DNA of 64,000 nt from Hydractinia symbiolongicarpus (Eukaryota; Cnidaria; Hydrozoa; Anthoathecata; Hydractiniidae). Within the stretch, counting starts at the first letter, position 1; the number at the start of each line of letters is the position of its first letter. This document shows positions 48,453-60,160 of this stretch, piece by piece. Position numbers and translations under genes: made by a program. The stretch spans positions 6,758,001 through 6,822,000 of the forward strand of contig NC_079886.1 in NCBI RefSeq assembly GCF_029227915.1. The letters run 5' to 3'. The notes under the pieces are model-generated. The model was given only the letters and a program-made list of their open reading frames with translations, searched no databases and was not told where the DNA came from.

Positions 48453-50112
48453 TACGAATTTGGTATTAAGGATTGCGAACTTTAAAGTCTTCCTTATGTA
48501 GCGAACTTCGAATTTCGTTATGAAAAACACAAGAAAATTTGAGAACAAATGTGATGTTTGTAAAAACAAGGTAAAAGGTATTACCAATGTTCTTTGGAAG
48601 AATCAGAGACAGAGTCCTAAGCATTCTTAACAAATATCCACGGTATGTTTCTTCCAAGTGTTGTATTCCTAGAGTTGCCTAGAATTTTTATCACGAGACA
48701 GTAAGGAAAGGGAATTTTTTTTTGAGACAAGATGGTCCTTTAGATCTTTACCATTCTATTCCAAAGAACTCTTTCGGCGAGAATGGGTATCTATGTATAA
48801 AACCTTTTATCTATAACAAAAAGCTAGTCTGACCACTAAGTTGCAAAAGATAGCGATCATTTCAGTTCGACTGCATCACAAGATAATCTTGATTTTGAAG
48901 AGTATTAAGATTATAGGTTTCTTGATAATCGTCACAGGATGCATGACCTTTAACAAGCTGTTTTTACAATCCTTCACACGCGCCTAAATACACCATTTTT
49001 ACAGTCAAAAATAATTTTCAGTCCCACACATGAACAATTATATTATAGGATATTGATAAATATAATTGTCAGTCCCACATATACAAATGCTATCTTAATA
49101 AACAGACCTGAGCAATAAGATAGAAGAGTAGATTCGCAAAATTAATCCGCGAAACTCGTTAGAATTTACTGGATTCAAGAAAGGACAAGGAGACGATAAC
49201 TGTGTGAAATTAAATTTGTTTTTTAAAAAATTCTGTAGTCTGTTCAAATTGAGCCGATTTAAATGGTCTGACCGCATCGTTTATTCCACACAAGAGTCAA
49301 ATTGTCACAATTATATGTAAAAACATAATTGGGAACCTATTCAATTTACAGAGAAAGGTCAAGAAATTTTCTTCTTAATTACACCGCTAAGTGGCTGCAT
49401 GCGATCAATCATATTTTACGATCCATGCCGCTTACCCTCCACCCCCACAAAAATAAATAAATAAATAAAGTTTAACCCTAATGCCGACCTTAACCCTTAG
49501 GGCTTATTGGAGAGGGAGGGAGGGGGGTTACCGACAAGTACCTTTATTTCTTTAGTATGGAAGTGAATTAGTTATAACAATAATTAATTATAATCCTAAA
49601 ATCTTTTATACTAAGTGTCCTTATAACGCAGAAGAAATTACTGCACATAAAATAATTCTACATTATAAATCATTAAAAAAAAAAAAAAAAATAGAAAATG
49701 CATACTAAATATACAAAATATATATTTAAAAATATACAAAATTGATTTACATTAGGTTCTACTTCATCCTTATGTGAATAATAATTCTAAGCCTTCAGTA
49801 TTTTTATGATTTTGCTTGCAACGAATACAGATGATTAACAATTGTTTAATTTCTTGGAAATATAACGCAGAACAGTTATTGCATGCTGCACCGGACCGAG
49901 CCACACCCTTAGAACATAAAAGCATGTTTCCTTTAATAAGCGACGGTAGGTTCAAGTCTTTTAAAAGAGCAGCCAGTAAACAACTGCCAGTCCAACGTGG
50001 CTACAGGGCAGGAGAAGGAATAAGGCGTGTATTCTTGTAGGTTGATAGGATTTATTATTTTTTTGTAGTCAGACATCAGTCAAAGATGTATCCTTGTCGT
50101 GTTGTTCAAGTT

Positions 50113-50118
50113 TTTATT
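50113..50118 (-). terminator. probable poly(A) signal of M6PR-like gene A
   Basis: AATAAA on the minus strand lies about 110 bases past the stop codon. Its paralogue has the same hexamer at the same distance. Confidence 0.55.
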
Positions 50119-50228
50119 GAGTTGGGCTCAGCACGGCACAGGTTATAAAATAACATAAGTTGCAACAAAACCACACGCTGAAGGAAGTGCAACAAATAAT
50201 GATTTTAAATTTTATATTGTGTCTAAAT

Positions 50229-50372
50229 CTAAATTTCTTCGTATTCGCCTTTTGATTTGCATACCTTATTTTTGGTAAACACGAAACCATCCTAGTGTTA
50301 AAAACAAAAAGCAAATACATTGCAATGCATTTGGAAATATTAAACCTTTGGTACAATTAACTTATTATCATC

Positions 50373-50461
<89 letters not shown>

Positions 50462-53400
50462 TACCTTTACAAGAGATGGAAAATCCTTCCAAAACTTTAT
50501 ATTTAAGAAGACTTCTTCACCTTCTAATTTTCGAATGTATTTATTTACAATTACACCAATAACAACATAGAGAAATATGATTACAAGAAGTCTAAAACAA
50601 TAAAAGAATGGTGATAATTCAAGTTTACCCGCACAAGGCAGAACAGTTCGCATACAACGAAAAATAACGCAACTTTACACATTTTAACATAACAAACTGT
50701 TTTGTTAAAACTGGAAATTAACTTTTACTTTGCGGCAAAAGTTGACATAATTTATTACATTTCATGATAAAGATTTTCAGATACAGCATTTTCAAAAAAC
50801 AGTGTTTGATTTTAAAATAGATACAGATAACAGGTATTAAAATACTTTTTTTTACGAGTCTGACACACGGCGTTGGAAAAAAGGAACTGTACATTAAAGC
50901 CGTCACTTTCCGCAGAAATAAATTTTCGTAAATGTACCGTAAAATTTACAAATTCACGATTTTCTCTCTCTTAAAACGCTAAAATTGATACATTTTATTG
51001 CACACACAAAGATACTCTCAGTCTTAACGATCACATTCATATCTACAAGACTAAGTTAATTTTAGCCCTTAGTTATGAGGCATTATTGGAAGATTTAGCA
51101 GCCATAATTGCTCATAGACTGACAAAAACCATGAAAAATCATCTGTGGTAACAAAATCGATAAAATATATCGCATATGATAAACTACCTACTCAAACAGA
51201 CAAAAATACTACAACACGTACAGAAAGCACTCACATTATACACAAAACTGTTCCAGTGCTTAGTTCGCCTGGATGATTATGTGTGCTAGGTACTGGGCAA
51301 GCATACGTTGAATCTAAGTTCGCATACTAAAAGGAGAAACAAAAAGTTTAAAAAGGTTCTGCGCACATATAAGCTAGGGAGACAGGCTAGGGTATTCTTT
51401 AGAGCGCCCACACTTAAAATCCATGTTGGAGCCTTAGGGTGTGTGTGATGTGCGCGACCCTTATATAGAAACAACCAATGTAATCACTTGTAGCGATGAA
51501 ATGCGAAATTAGTCGTCCTTGTTTTATTATATTTTGTCCATGATTGTCTTATTCACGAAAGAAAAAAAGATCAAACAAAAATATCCACGAAAACCATAAT
51601 TTCAGAGCGACAGACTTTTAGGTGAAAAATTTACCTGAAACATTGACCAGTTCTGAAAATCGTTTGGCATTTTTAAATTTTGAAAAAAAGGCCAAAAATT
51701 GACATACTTGGTTAGTTAAGCCTTAAATTTTGATAACAGGTAAAAATTGCCTATATAAATTGGTGTAGTAGTTTAAAATTGTAATAGAGGTGCTATTTTT
51801 TGAGTTACTAGAGCAAGTGAACAGGTATGGTTAAAGTAAGTAAAAAGCATTCGTATAAAATATTAAAATCATTCATAGAAAGTTAACGTTTCAGCTTAAG
51901 TGTAGATATATAAAACGTTTGTTAAGTTAAAAAGTTTCACTTTTAGCTTATTTTAAAACCAAATATTAAAAATGTCACTATTTTTTGAACTGATCGATTT
52001 TTGAAATGTCGTCCATTGTTCGTCCAAAATTTTGATTTAACATTTTTTGCATCTGCATTTTTTAAGTCTTGAAAAACAAAGGTTTTGTCATCTTTATAAT
52101 AATTATCATTCTTACCAAAGTAGGCCTATCACAGTAATGTCTCCAGAAAATGATGGATATCCAAGGTCTTCAAGATCACCTAGTCTAATTTCAAGGTTTT
52201 TAGATCCAGCAGTGCTTTCAGTAGTTAGCCCTTATTTATAGATACTACAAATACGTTTCCGCGAAAACGAAATTCATTTTTTTCCCACTCGCATCAAATC
52301 CAACGCTGGACAAGGAGGAAGATTTTTTTGCACAATCTTTATAATTACCAATAATCGACTTACAAAATTCGATGCTTGTTTACCTTCCGTGAAATCAGTT
52401 ATCTCTCCTTTACCAGTTTTTGCTTGTTCGCAATGCATTTGGACGCTCGTCTTGCTAAAAAACAACAAGAAAATCCAAGTATATATAAAGTTTGAGTACT
52501 ACTTTCAAAGTAAAGTTTAACAGAGGTGAGGATTCTCTAAGAAAAATCGTTGCCGATGCTTTTGACCAAACCAGGGTGGCCAGAAAATATTATAAAGGAG
52601 ATTTTGCACTGAATTTAGAGAATTTTTTTCACATAAATAAAAAATTTAGAAAAAAAATAAAGGATTTTAGAGGATCCACGTTTTTTTTATTTTCTAAAGT
52701 CTATCAATTTCTGATGTTAAGAACAAATGTGTTTCGGAAAGTACTACTTTTAGGATAAATGACTAAAAACCATTAAAAAAGCTTTTCATGAAGGATGTAT
52801 TGTTGAGGGTAGCTGACAGTTTATAACACTATAGCAAATGTTAAATCTCTGTAATAAACAGTGAAACTATCAAACTATTATCCAGTGTGCTTGAAAAAAA
52901 ATAGAAGAGTTAAAGAAGTTTGGTCATATTTTCAACTTTTTAGAGGACAATAGAGGTTTTTTAAAACAGAGGACTCTACAGGATTTTAGAGGGGGCGCCA
53001 CCCAGCAAATATAAAATTAGTCAAACATGACACAACGAACATATGAAAAACAATGAGAACTACTTGTTGCGTCACTCTTTAGGTCAAAAACTTCAATCAA
53101 ACTGTGTCACATCTGAAATCAAATAGGTTTAGAATCTATGTTCATTCCAATTTGGTGCAAGATTTTGCAGGTCTATGTTTCCAAAGAAAAACTTGACTGC
53201 ATTGTATAGAAAAAAAGTTGATGAAGTTCCTTCTGATTAAACGTATTAGACAGTTCAGCCTTTGTAATTCAATTTATTTGGCGTCGGCAAAAATTGATGG
53301 CGTGAAATGCCACTTGCCTCTTCGGCCTCAACAAACTTGTGTTTGAAGTCAACAAGTTATATTGTTTTTATTGTTTTGCGATCGCACGCTTCCATATACG

Positions 53401-56400
53401 AACAACAGTTACATTTAGAGAGAAAACGAGTGCAAAAAATTGAAAGTCTAAGTTACATCTAGTTAAAATAAAAACAACGTCAGCAAAAGCGTTACGACGC
53501 AAATCAAAAACTTTTGTTTACACCTCAAAAAAAGCGAGACAGAGAACTTGCTTCTCATTCAGCATACATACAAATTAATCTGTTGGTCCACTTGCGAATA
53601 CACGAAACTGACAATCTTCGCTTTTTCATCATATTCGAAGGAGATGTCATTGCCAATCTTTAAAGTCTGGCTAACCACGTAACCGCACACCTAGAAATGA
53701 AATCCAAATTGCTTATGATACAATAAACTCTCTACAACTCGACGTTCTATTACTCGAACCTCTCCTAAACTCTTTTGCTGACACAGTGAACATTTCCAGA
53801 TAAATTTTCTTAACTTACTCTCTATTACTCGAAGTTCCATAACTCGAAAACCTCCTTAATTCGAACAATTATTTTTGTCCCGTAAGCATTTTTCACAACT
53901 CGAACTTTATATCGAACTTTATATCTGGAGATTTAAATACTTCGAAAGCGGCAATCGAACAAACTGACCTAATTCGAATAATATATATGAATCGAATGTT
54001 AATTGAAAAAAAAAATGAAACATGGTAGCTAATGTAAGCTACACTTGTTCAAATATTGTTTCAAATAGTTTTTACTTCTTTCACTCTTCGCTTACTTCCG
54101 ACTCGACTTAATTTTTATTTTGGCAAGTTTTTAAATCCCAATAATGTATATTTTATTTTTTAATGTTACACTCCAAATTTAGTGACTATAAAATGATTTC
54201 AAATCCATAATAGCAATATTAGGGTGTTTAGCGGGCGCGGGGGTGCTGGGGGTGGTGGTGGCTTTGGCTTATAATGTACTGTCTGCAAAATTTTAAAAGG
54301 GAATTTTCAGATAAGACAATGTATCTGATGTTTCAAAATTTCATTGTTTGCACCATAGTTATCTATGAAAAAGAACTGAAGGCCACTTCACTTTATACCT
54401 CCATGATATATATATAATATAAAGTAATCTGAGCAAGATATGCAAATAAAATTACGATTTTTTGTTGTAATTATTGCTGCATGGGAAAAAAAACTTGCAG
54501 GCTAAAAGATTTGGATTCTTGTTCGTGTGTAATTTTGTTCCCTATACCTAGGTCGCCAGTAGCCTGTTTTGCATAGAACTTCTACAATGTTTTTCTGTTA
54601 TTTGAAATAAATAGATATTATCCTGTGGTATTATCTTGAACCTGCAAAATGTTTCATGTATTACAAATATACAAAAAGTGATTTGTGAAAATTAATAGCC
54701 TTTTCAACAAAGCTTTATTGCAACTTCGGTTTAAATAAGAACACGGGAAAAACAGCCTGTCGTTTCCCTGTCCAACTAAAAAAATCACCCAGCAATCCTA
54801 TTTTTACAGAGTAAGTTTTTGTGATACTAATAAAAGGTGTCGTTACCTATTAACTGCATTTAGAACAAGAAATATTTATTAAGAATTTTGTTGTAGCTAG
54901 TCAAACTGCATTTGGCTACTTTTACTCTTCAGCCAGAAGTAGCTAAAGATCTAGCTAGAAGAAGCTAGCTAGAAGAGAGCCACAATCCCAACATAAAAAT
55001 AAATAATAATAAACCAAACTTTAAAATAATAAGAATAAGTAAGGCTAGCTACAGCTAGCTGGCTTCAGCAGGATGCTTGAAATCTACGTTAGCTAGCTAA
55101 AATCTTGAAATTGTTTTGTTTCAGATTTACACATGGCTATATGGATATTTGGATATATGAATATTTTCATCTTAATATGTTATCTTAATATTTGCACTCA
55201 GATAGTTACTGGCTACGTTTTACAACAAAATTTACTGACTTTTAAAATATTTACAAAACTTGCACAGTTTTCCCCGACAACCGCCCATTTTTTTCAATTT
55301 TCGGAGCCTTTGTAGGCCCTGACGCTGATTAATCCGTAAATCGAACCCCTTGAAGAGTGCGACTAGCGTAATTTAAACGCTGCTTACTTAACACGTCAAA
55401 ATTCGAGAGTTGATGCTGTTTGCAAACTTTGTAAAATGGCCGAAATAGTGTCATTGTCTAATATTTTTGCAGGTTTTTTTTAGATTTCTAGCCACCTTAC
55501 CTTTGCTATATTTTGGATTAGGTGGTACTTATTGTAAAATATTATATTTTCTGATGATGACTTAAACTATAGTCGAAATATTACTACACTACTTACTACA
55601 AAAAAAAATAAAATATTTTTGTGTTATTTATGATCTGGCTAACGTGATTTAAAGAAAATTATATGGCTCAAAATATAAGTGGTACCTATAGAAAAAAACA
55701 TGATTATAAGCAATTTTTAAATTTTATGCTTTTTTACGCTATGTAGTTTGTTTTTGTGATGATTTTGCACTGAAAAAAGTGTAAAAAAATGATTCTTTTA
55801 CTTATGCTATTTTTCTCTTAGATACGCCTTAACAACAAGCATTTTTCCATAGTTTATATTTAATATTCCAGTACTTATGAGGCCCTCAACCTGCAAATTC
55901 GTCTTCCATATTCAGCAGAGTATTACAATTACTCCTTTTCATGATTCGTCAATGCGGAAGGTCTTGGGTTCAAAACCCGACTAAGTCATGCCAGAAACTA
56001 TAAAAATCTAACCTTTTTTGCTTAACGTTTAAATGATAATAGGATTGATATCTTAGGCAGTTGTCTAGTGCGGCTGTTGTGCTAGCACAGCTTTCGTGGC
56101 TCAAATGGGAGCTTTAAAGGTAATAGGACCCCCATCGCAGCACCCTCGTTGATAACAGGTTTTTATTAGGAACTGGACAGTCTATCCTGGGTAAGCGATA
56201 GTAATAAGAACTGGATATGACTGAGAGTAATGGGGAAAATAACTCAAAAAAGACTAAGAGCTGCAGAAATACTTCAGAGATAGCAATAAGACCAGCATCC
56301 CAAAAAATCAAACGATGTAGAGACAAATCTGCATCTAACAGAAGTTCAAGTACAGGAAAACTTCTTTCATAAAAAACATTCATAAGGATGTTTACTTTTT

Positions 56401-59283
56401 ATTCAAAATAATGGTTACTTCAAGAAATTCTGATGTGTCTAGCGATAACCACCAATCGAAAATTGAACCAAGACTTATTATGTAAATGCCTATATGGTAG
56501 AGTTAAAAACCTAAATGGGGCGTTAAAAAATATTGCAAATGATGAAAATGGAAAAGAAACAGAGTGCACCATGCATTGTTTGAGTTAGTATACAAAAGAG
56601 CTGAAATTTTCAGGAAATGTTCATTGTTTATATAGCTATAACGTATAGTAGGACATATTACAATAGATTTATATATTAAAATAGATTTACATATTAAAAT
56701 AGATTTATATATTTCAGGAGTTTTTGCCACTGTTATACACAAATGCGCGCACAAAAGTGATAAATTTTAAAAGATTTTGCACAGAAATTGTAAACCAAAG
56801 CTAATCCCTTGATTTTACTATACGTGATCTATTAGGATATTCTGCATATTCTGACAAATTTCATCCCAAAAGCTATATCGATGCTTGAGATGACTTGTTT
56901 ATAGTTTGTGAATATTTTAAACATAAATTATGCATTAATTATCCAATTATTTATTCGAAGGTGAAATTTTTTGCTGAATTTTTTATTTCTATGTATAAAT
57001 ATATTTTCATAAAAAGATAGATGGAAATTAACGCAGATTATAGTAAATAATTTTCAGGCCTTTTCAGGAGAGGCGTGCAATAGCACGCGCACACCTCCAC
57101 ACACACGCAAAATGGCTTAGGCGTGCTATTAATAGCACCTGCAAAATGACACACACGTATTAAAATTTTCCTGAAAAGGCCTGAATTTTGTTTTTCTATG
57201 AGTACCACCTTCAAGGGATTCCTGCATTGCGCATGTTATTAGAAAAGGCTAGGAGAGAGTCTACCCTCTTTTATATAAAAGATTTTCCTGACAATAGGGG
57301 AAAAAAGAATTGTTCTTAAAACTTTTGTTAGTTATGGCGCTCAATGGAAAAATCGTGCAAATAAAAATTGTGCGAATGATCTGTAATATGGAAGTAACTA
57401 TTTGAAAAATTCATTCATACCCTTGTGTTTCCAGACGTTCCACATGCAAACTGGCGACAAGGATCAAAATCATACTTAATACCTGGATTGGTGGAGTCCG
57501 GTATATTCTTATATCTAAAAAAAGAAAAGGAAACATACAACTTTGAGTTTTTTTAAGTCCAAAACTTTATTTACGTCATTAACATGATTAACATTTCAGT
57601 TAAAATGCTTTTTTAAAATTTTGTTAGATGACAAAAATTCAACATTATGATAAACTACTCACAACTTTGCACTACCATATTTTTTCCACATCAAGTTTTT
57701 GCCTATCGCACTTTTTCCGAGCATCCCTATTCCTTGCATTCTTATTGGTTTTGAAGCACGAACAGACAAAATACACTTATTATTTTTAGAGAAAAAAGAA
57801 AATGTAGAGTATGTCTGGCTTTAACACAAATCCTATATTATATAATACTAGTTTTTAGAAATAAAAAATTAAACTACAAAAAGCAGCTGAAACACAGGGA
57901 GACTAGCAAAAACTTGAAATAAGAATTTAAACATTTTCAAGTCTTGTTTCAAACATTTCTCTTATTAACAATAACTGAAAAGAGTGGTGCTACAGAAACA
58001 TGAAATAGCAAATAGGATATATTTTTATCCACCTTGTGGCCTCATAAATATTCCAATTATATTTTTAAAGGATGAATAAACTCCTGGATTTCTCCATAGG
58101 TTAACAAATGGTCTCTATAATAATACTTGTATTTTGTAAGGCAGATTGTATGACAGATTTCTCACAATTTTTACGCTAGAAATGGCAAAAGCGATATTTT
58201 ACAAGCTTCCTTGGCACCACAACAAAGTAAAAGACTACTAAATGCTCAGGATTCATGTAATTGCTTGATCTTTATTTCGCACAAAGGTTGAAAAAAAAGA
58301 AATACCATAAATATGTAAAACAGAAAATTTCCGATGGATTTTTCCATAGGCTAACGACTAGTGGCTTGCTAGAGCAAACATGTACTTCAATATTTGTAAG
58401 TAATAATATTAATTTAGCAAACTTGAGATTAAATATCTATGGGTAATCTTGGTACTACAATCACAATCCTTTTTAATAATTTCTATACACAATGTGCAAC
58501 ACCGCTTCCAGTGAAATTAAAATTGATGATAATATAACATCAGGGAGTTCCACACAAGGTCAGAAAAAAATCGTAAAAAAATAAAGAATTTAAAAAAGGT
58601 AATTCTGTCTCTTGTAAAATGTTTTCCAGGGTAAGCGTTAAAACTTGACTTTGGAAAAAAACATTACTTAAAGCAACTTCCTGCTTATACCGTTACAGTA
58701 ATTTGTGTTCAAATATGTCATTTGACATGCATTTCAATCCAATACATTAAAAATAAAAGATCTGTGAAGTTAACGGTAAAAGGTTTTAAATTTAAATACT
58801 TACAACCTTTTTAAAAAGCACGAAGAATGGATATGCAGAATGGAAATGTTGCTACATGTGTTGTTGGTAAAATTATGAAGATTGGTTGTTAGGTGATCTG
58901 TGCAGTTAGTGGGTTGAGGTGAAAACGAGTTATATAAGTGCTTAAATAAAAAAATAATAATAAGGACAAAGTGATGACAACAACAACAACAAAAACATAA
59001 ACAAAAACTAAAAAAACTAAAAATAGAGATTATCACATGAAAAACAACAACAAAAAGACATTAAACAACAAAAACTACAGCTAAAGACAACCACCAACAA
59101 ACAGAAAAATAAAAACAAAACTTACAGAGGTGCATTACCAAATTTTTTAAGAGGACTCAAGTCAATAGTCCCACTACCATCTGATAGTTCACACGCACAA
59201 TCACCAACTGAAGTGCATTTCACTCCACACACTGTTGTCACTTTGAAAACATTGATGAAGATAAATATTATTAACAATAGCAT
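50229..59283 (-). CDS. MRH-domain receptor A, cation-dependent M6P receptor-like
   Basis: Seven GT-AG exons on the complement join in frame to 247 aa: 59126-59283, 57421-57514, 53572-53690, 52364-52454, 51235-51326, 50465-50591, 50229-50291. The ATG begins a hydrophobic signal peptide (MLLLIIFIFINVF). The lumenal part (about 18-176) is MRH-like: CxCxLSDGSGTIDLSPL, KYDFDPCRQFAC, GNDISFEYD, VQMHC and the closing YANLDSTYAC. LSTGTVLCI leads into one TM helix (about 177-202). The tail EGEEVFLNIKFWKDFPSLVKDGF matches the CD-M6PR-type tail (FWxDLxxLVxDG), and the C-terminus is EYEEI. Such receptors are type I Golgi/endosomal proteins sorting lysosomal enzymes. The position of the M6P-contacting Arg before the last-sheet Cys is occupied by Lys (FKTSVQMHC), so true M6P binding is uncertain. 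It is a head-to-tail paralogue of the gene at 60161. Confidence 0.88.
50376..50460. repeat. (CAA)n microsatellite abutting a splice donor
   Basis: About 28 uninterrupted CAA units end at 50460. On the coding (minus) strand, the donor of the TM exon reads AAG|GTATGTTGTTG, so the TTG repeat begins inside the donor consensus. The paralogue has about ten units at the identical place. Confidence 0.95.
53735..54000. mobile_element. fragment related to the pogo/Tigger-like MITE family
   Basis: Repeated ACTCGAACCTC, ACTCGAAGTTCC and ACTCGAAAACCTCC words resemble the terminal motifs of the elements at 1919 and 23841. The left end is TACAACTCGACG, and the right end cannot be fixed. It lies in intron 2 of M6PR-like gene A. 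Confidence 0.4.
55915..56240 (+). mobile_element. possible tRNA-derived SINE
   Basis: GGTTCAAAACC at 55967-55977, inside the stem-capable TTGGGTTCAAAACCCGA, matches a pol III B box. No good A box or cloverleaf precedes it, so it is not a functional tRNA. The sequence after it (to about 56240) reads like a SINE body but no second copy exists in the window. Confidence 0.3.
57053..57185. mobile_element. 133-bp foldback MITE
   Basis: TTCAGGCCTTTTCAGGA at 57053 is matched by its exact inverse ending at 57185 (17-bp perfect arms). The interior contains a second diverged inverted pair built on GGCGTGC and AATAGCAC. It lies in intron 2 of M6PR-like gene A, 236 bp from exon 2. Flanks are T-rich, so no target duplication can be called. 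Confidence 0.7.
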
Positions 59284-60160
59284 ATTTGTAAAAAAAACCT
59301 AAAATAAATAAAATTGCTATAAAGGGAGACGAACCATACATCTATAACAGTCTGTTAAAAAGGATGCAAACAGATTTTAACATGTAAAGAAATGTGCGAT
59401 GTCTTCAATGGGAGATAATTACAAGACAAACGACTGGTCAATAAATAAAAAAACAAGTGTATCTAAACTACCAGACCAGAAAATATTCGTTCAATGCAAA
59501 TTATATTTTATTAAATCATCTTTCTTTCTTTTTTGCCACAAATGTACATAAAAGTTTTCGAACACACAACGGAAATTGGAGGGATACAAAAAATTCTAAT
59601 AAAGTAAGCTGTAAATATATAATTGTAACTTTCTTTCTAACATCTTTATAAATAATAGTATAAGAAATTAAAAAATATGTTTAAAAAATATTTAATAACT
59701 GTTACATACAAAACAGTTTTCATAGCAAAATGACTTGTTACTTACAATTTCAGAGTCATAGGACACAAATGTTAAAAAAATCCATTGTTATTCTATTGTT
59801 AAAAAATTCACCAGAAAATACAAAACTTTTAGATGTCTTGACTTTTCTATATAAAACAACTATAGAAAATTAGATCCAATTGTTGTTGAATTTTTTCACT
59901 ACAAAGTAAGGTAATAAGTTAAATTTATTCTGGTCAGTGAAGATTCAGAGAAACGTTTAAAGAACTAAAACACAAGAATACTTTTTTAAAAAGTGATAAT
60001 GCTAAAGCAACATTATAAAAAATGAATTCATATAAAATATTACATATTTATTTATATACAAAAAATAATTACCAAAAATATTTTTCAAATTATTCATATA
60101 CACTGAATGAAGTGCAACAAATGATGATTTTAAATTCCGTAGTGTCTAAATCTTACCAAA
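59284..60160. other. intergenic spacer between the two M6PR-like paralogues
   Basis: These 877 bp hold the promoter side of gene A and the 3'UTR of gene B, both on the minus strand. AATAAA (minus) at 60047-60052 is the likely gene B poly(A) signal. Nothing else is recognised. Confidence 0.6.
60047..60052 (-). terminator. probable poly(A) signal of M6PR-like gene B
   Basis: Minus-strand AATAAA lies about 110 bases after the gene B stop, mirroring the arrangement at gene A (50113-50118). Confidence 0.55.

Larger units (their letters stand above)
42475..50228. other. intergenic region between LDLR-like and M6PR-like A genes
   Basis: About 7.8 kb holds the LDLR-like promoter side (42475 upward), a candidate 1-kb hAT-like element (46644-47676), a 28-base hairpin (48425-48452), an A-run near 49676, and the 3' flank of the M6PR-like A gene. 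Several open frames of 60-118 codons exist but show no domain, and the longest (47420-47776) is built on homopolymer runs. Confidence 0.55.

Noticed and set aside
50357-50464. Poly-Cys open frame
   Set aside because: It is the translation of the intronic TTG microsatellite after the TM-exon donor, not a peptide.
55930-55990. tRNA gene suggested by GGTTCAAAACC
   Set aside because: Only the T-arm-like part is present. No acceptor stem, D arm or anticodon arm can be drawn, so it is treated as a possible SINE remnant.
58800-59036. Additional lumenal exon of M6PR-like gene A (Asn/Thr-rich frame with NCT, NNT, NIS sites)
   Set aside because: Exon 1 (ending at 59126) joins exon 2 (57514) in the correct phase and gives a continuous MRH domain. 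The paralogue has no equivalent, and adding it would need an unsupported acceptor.
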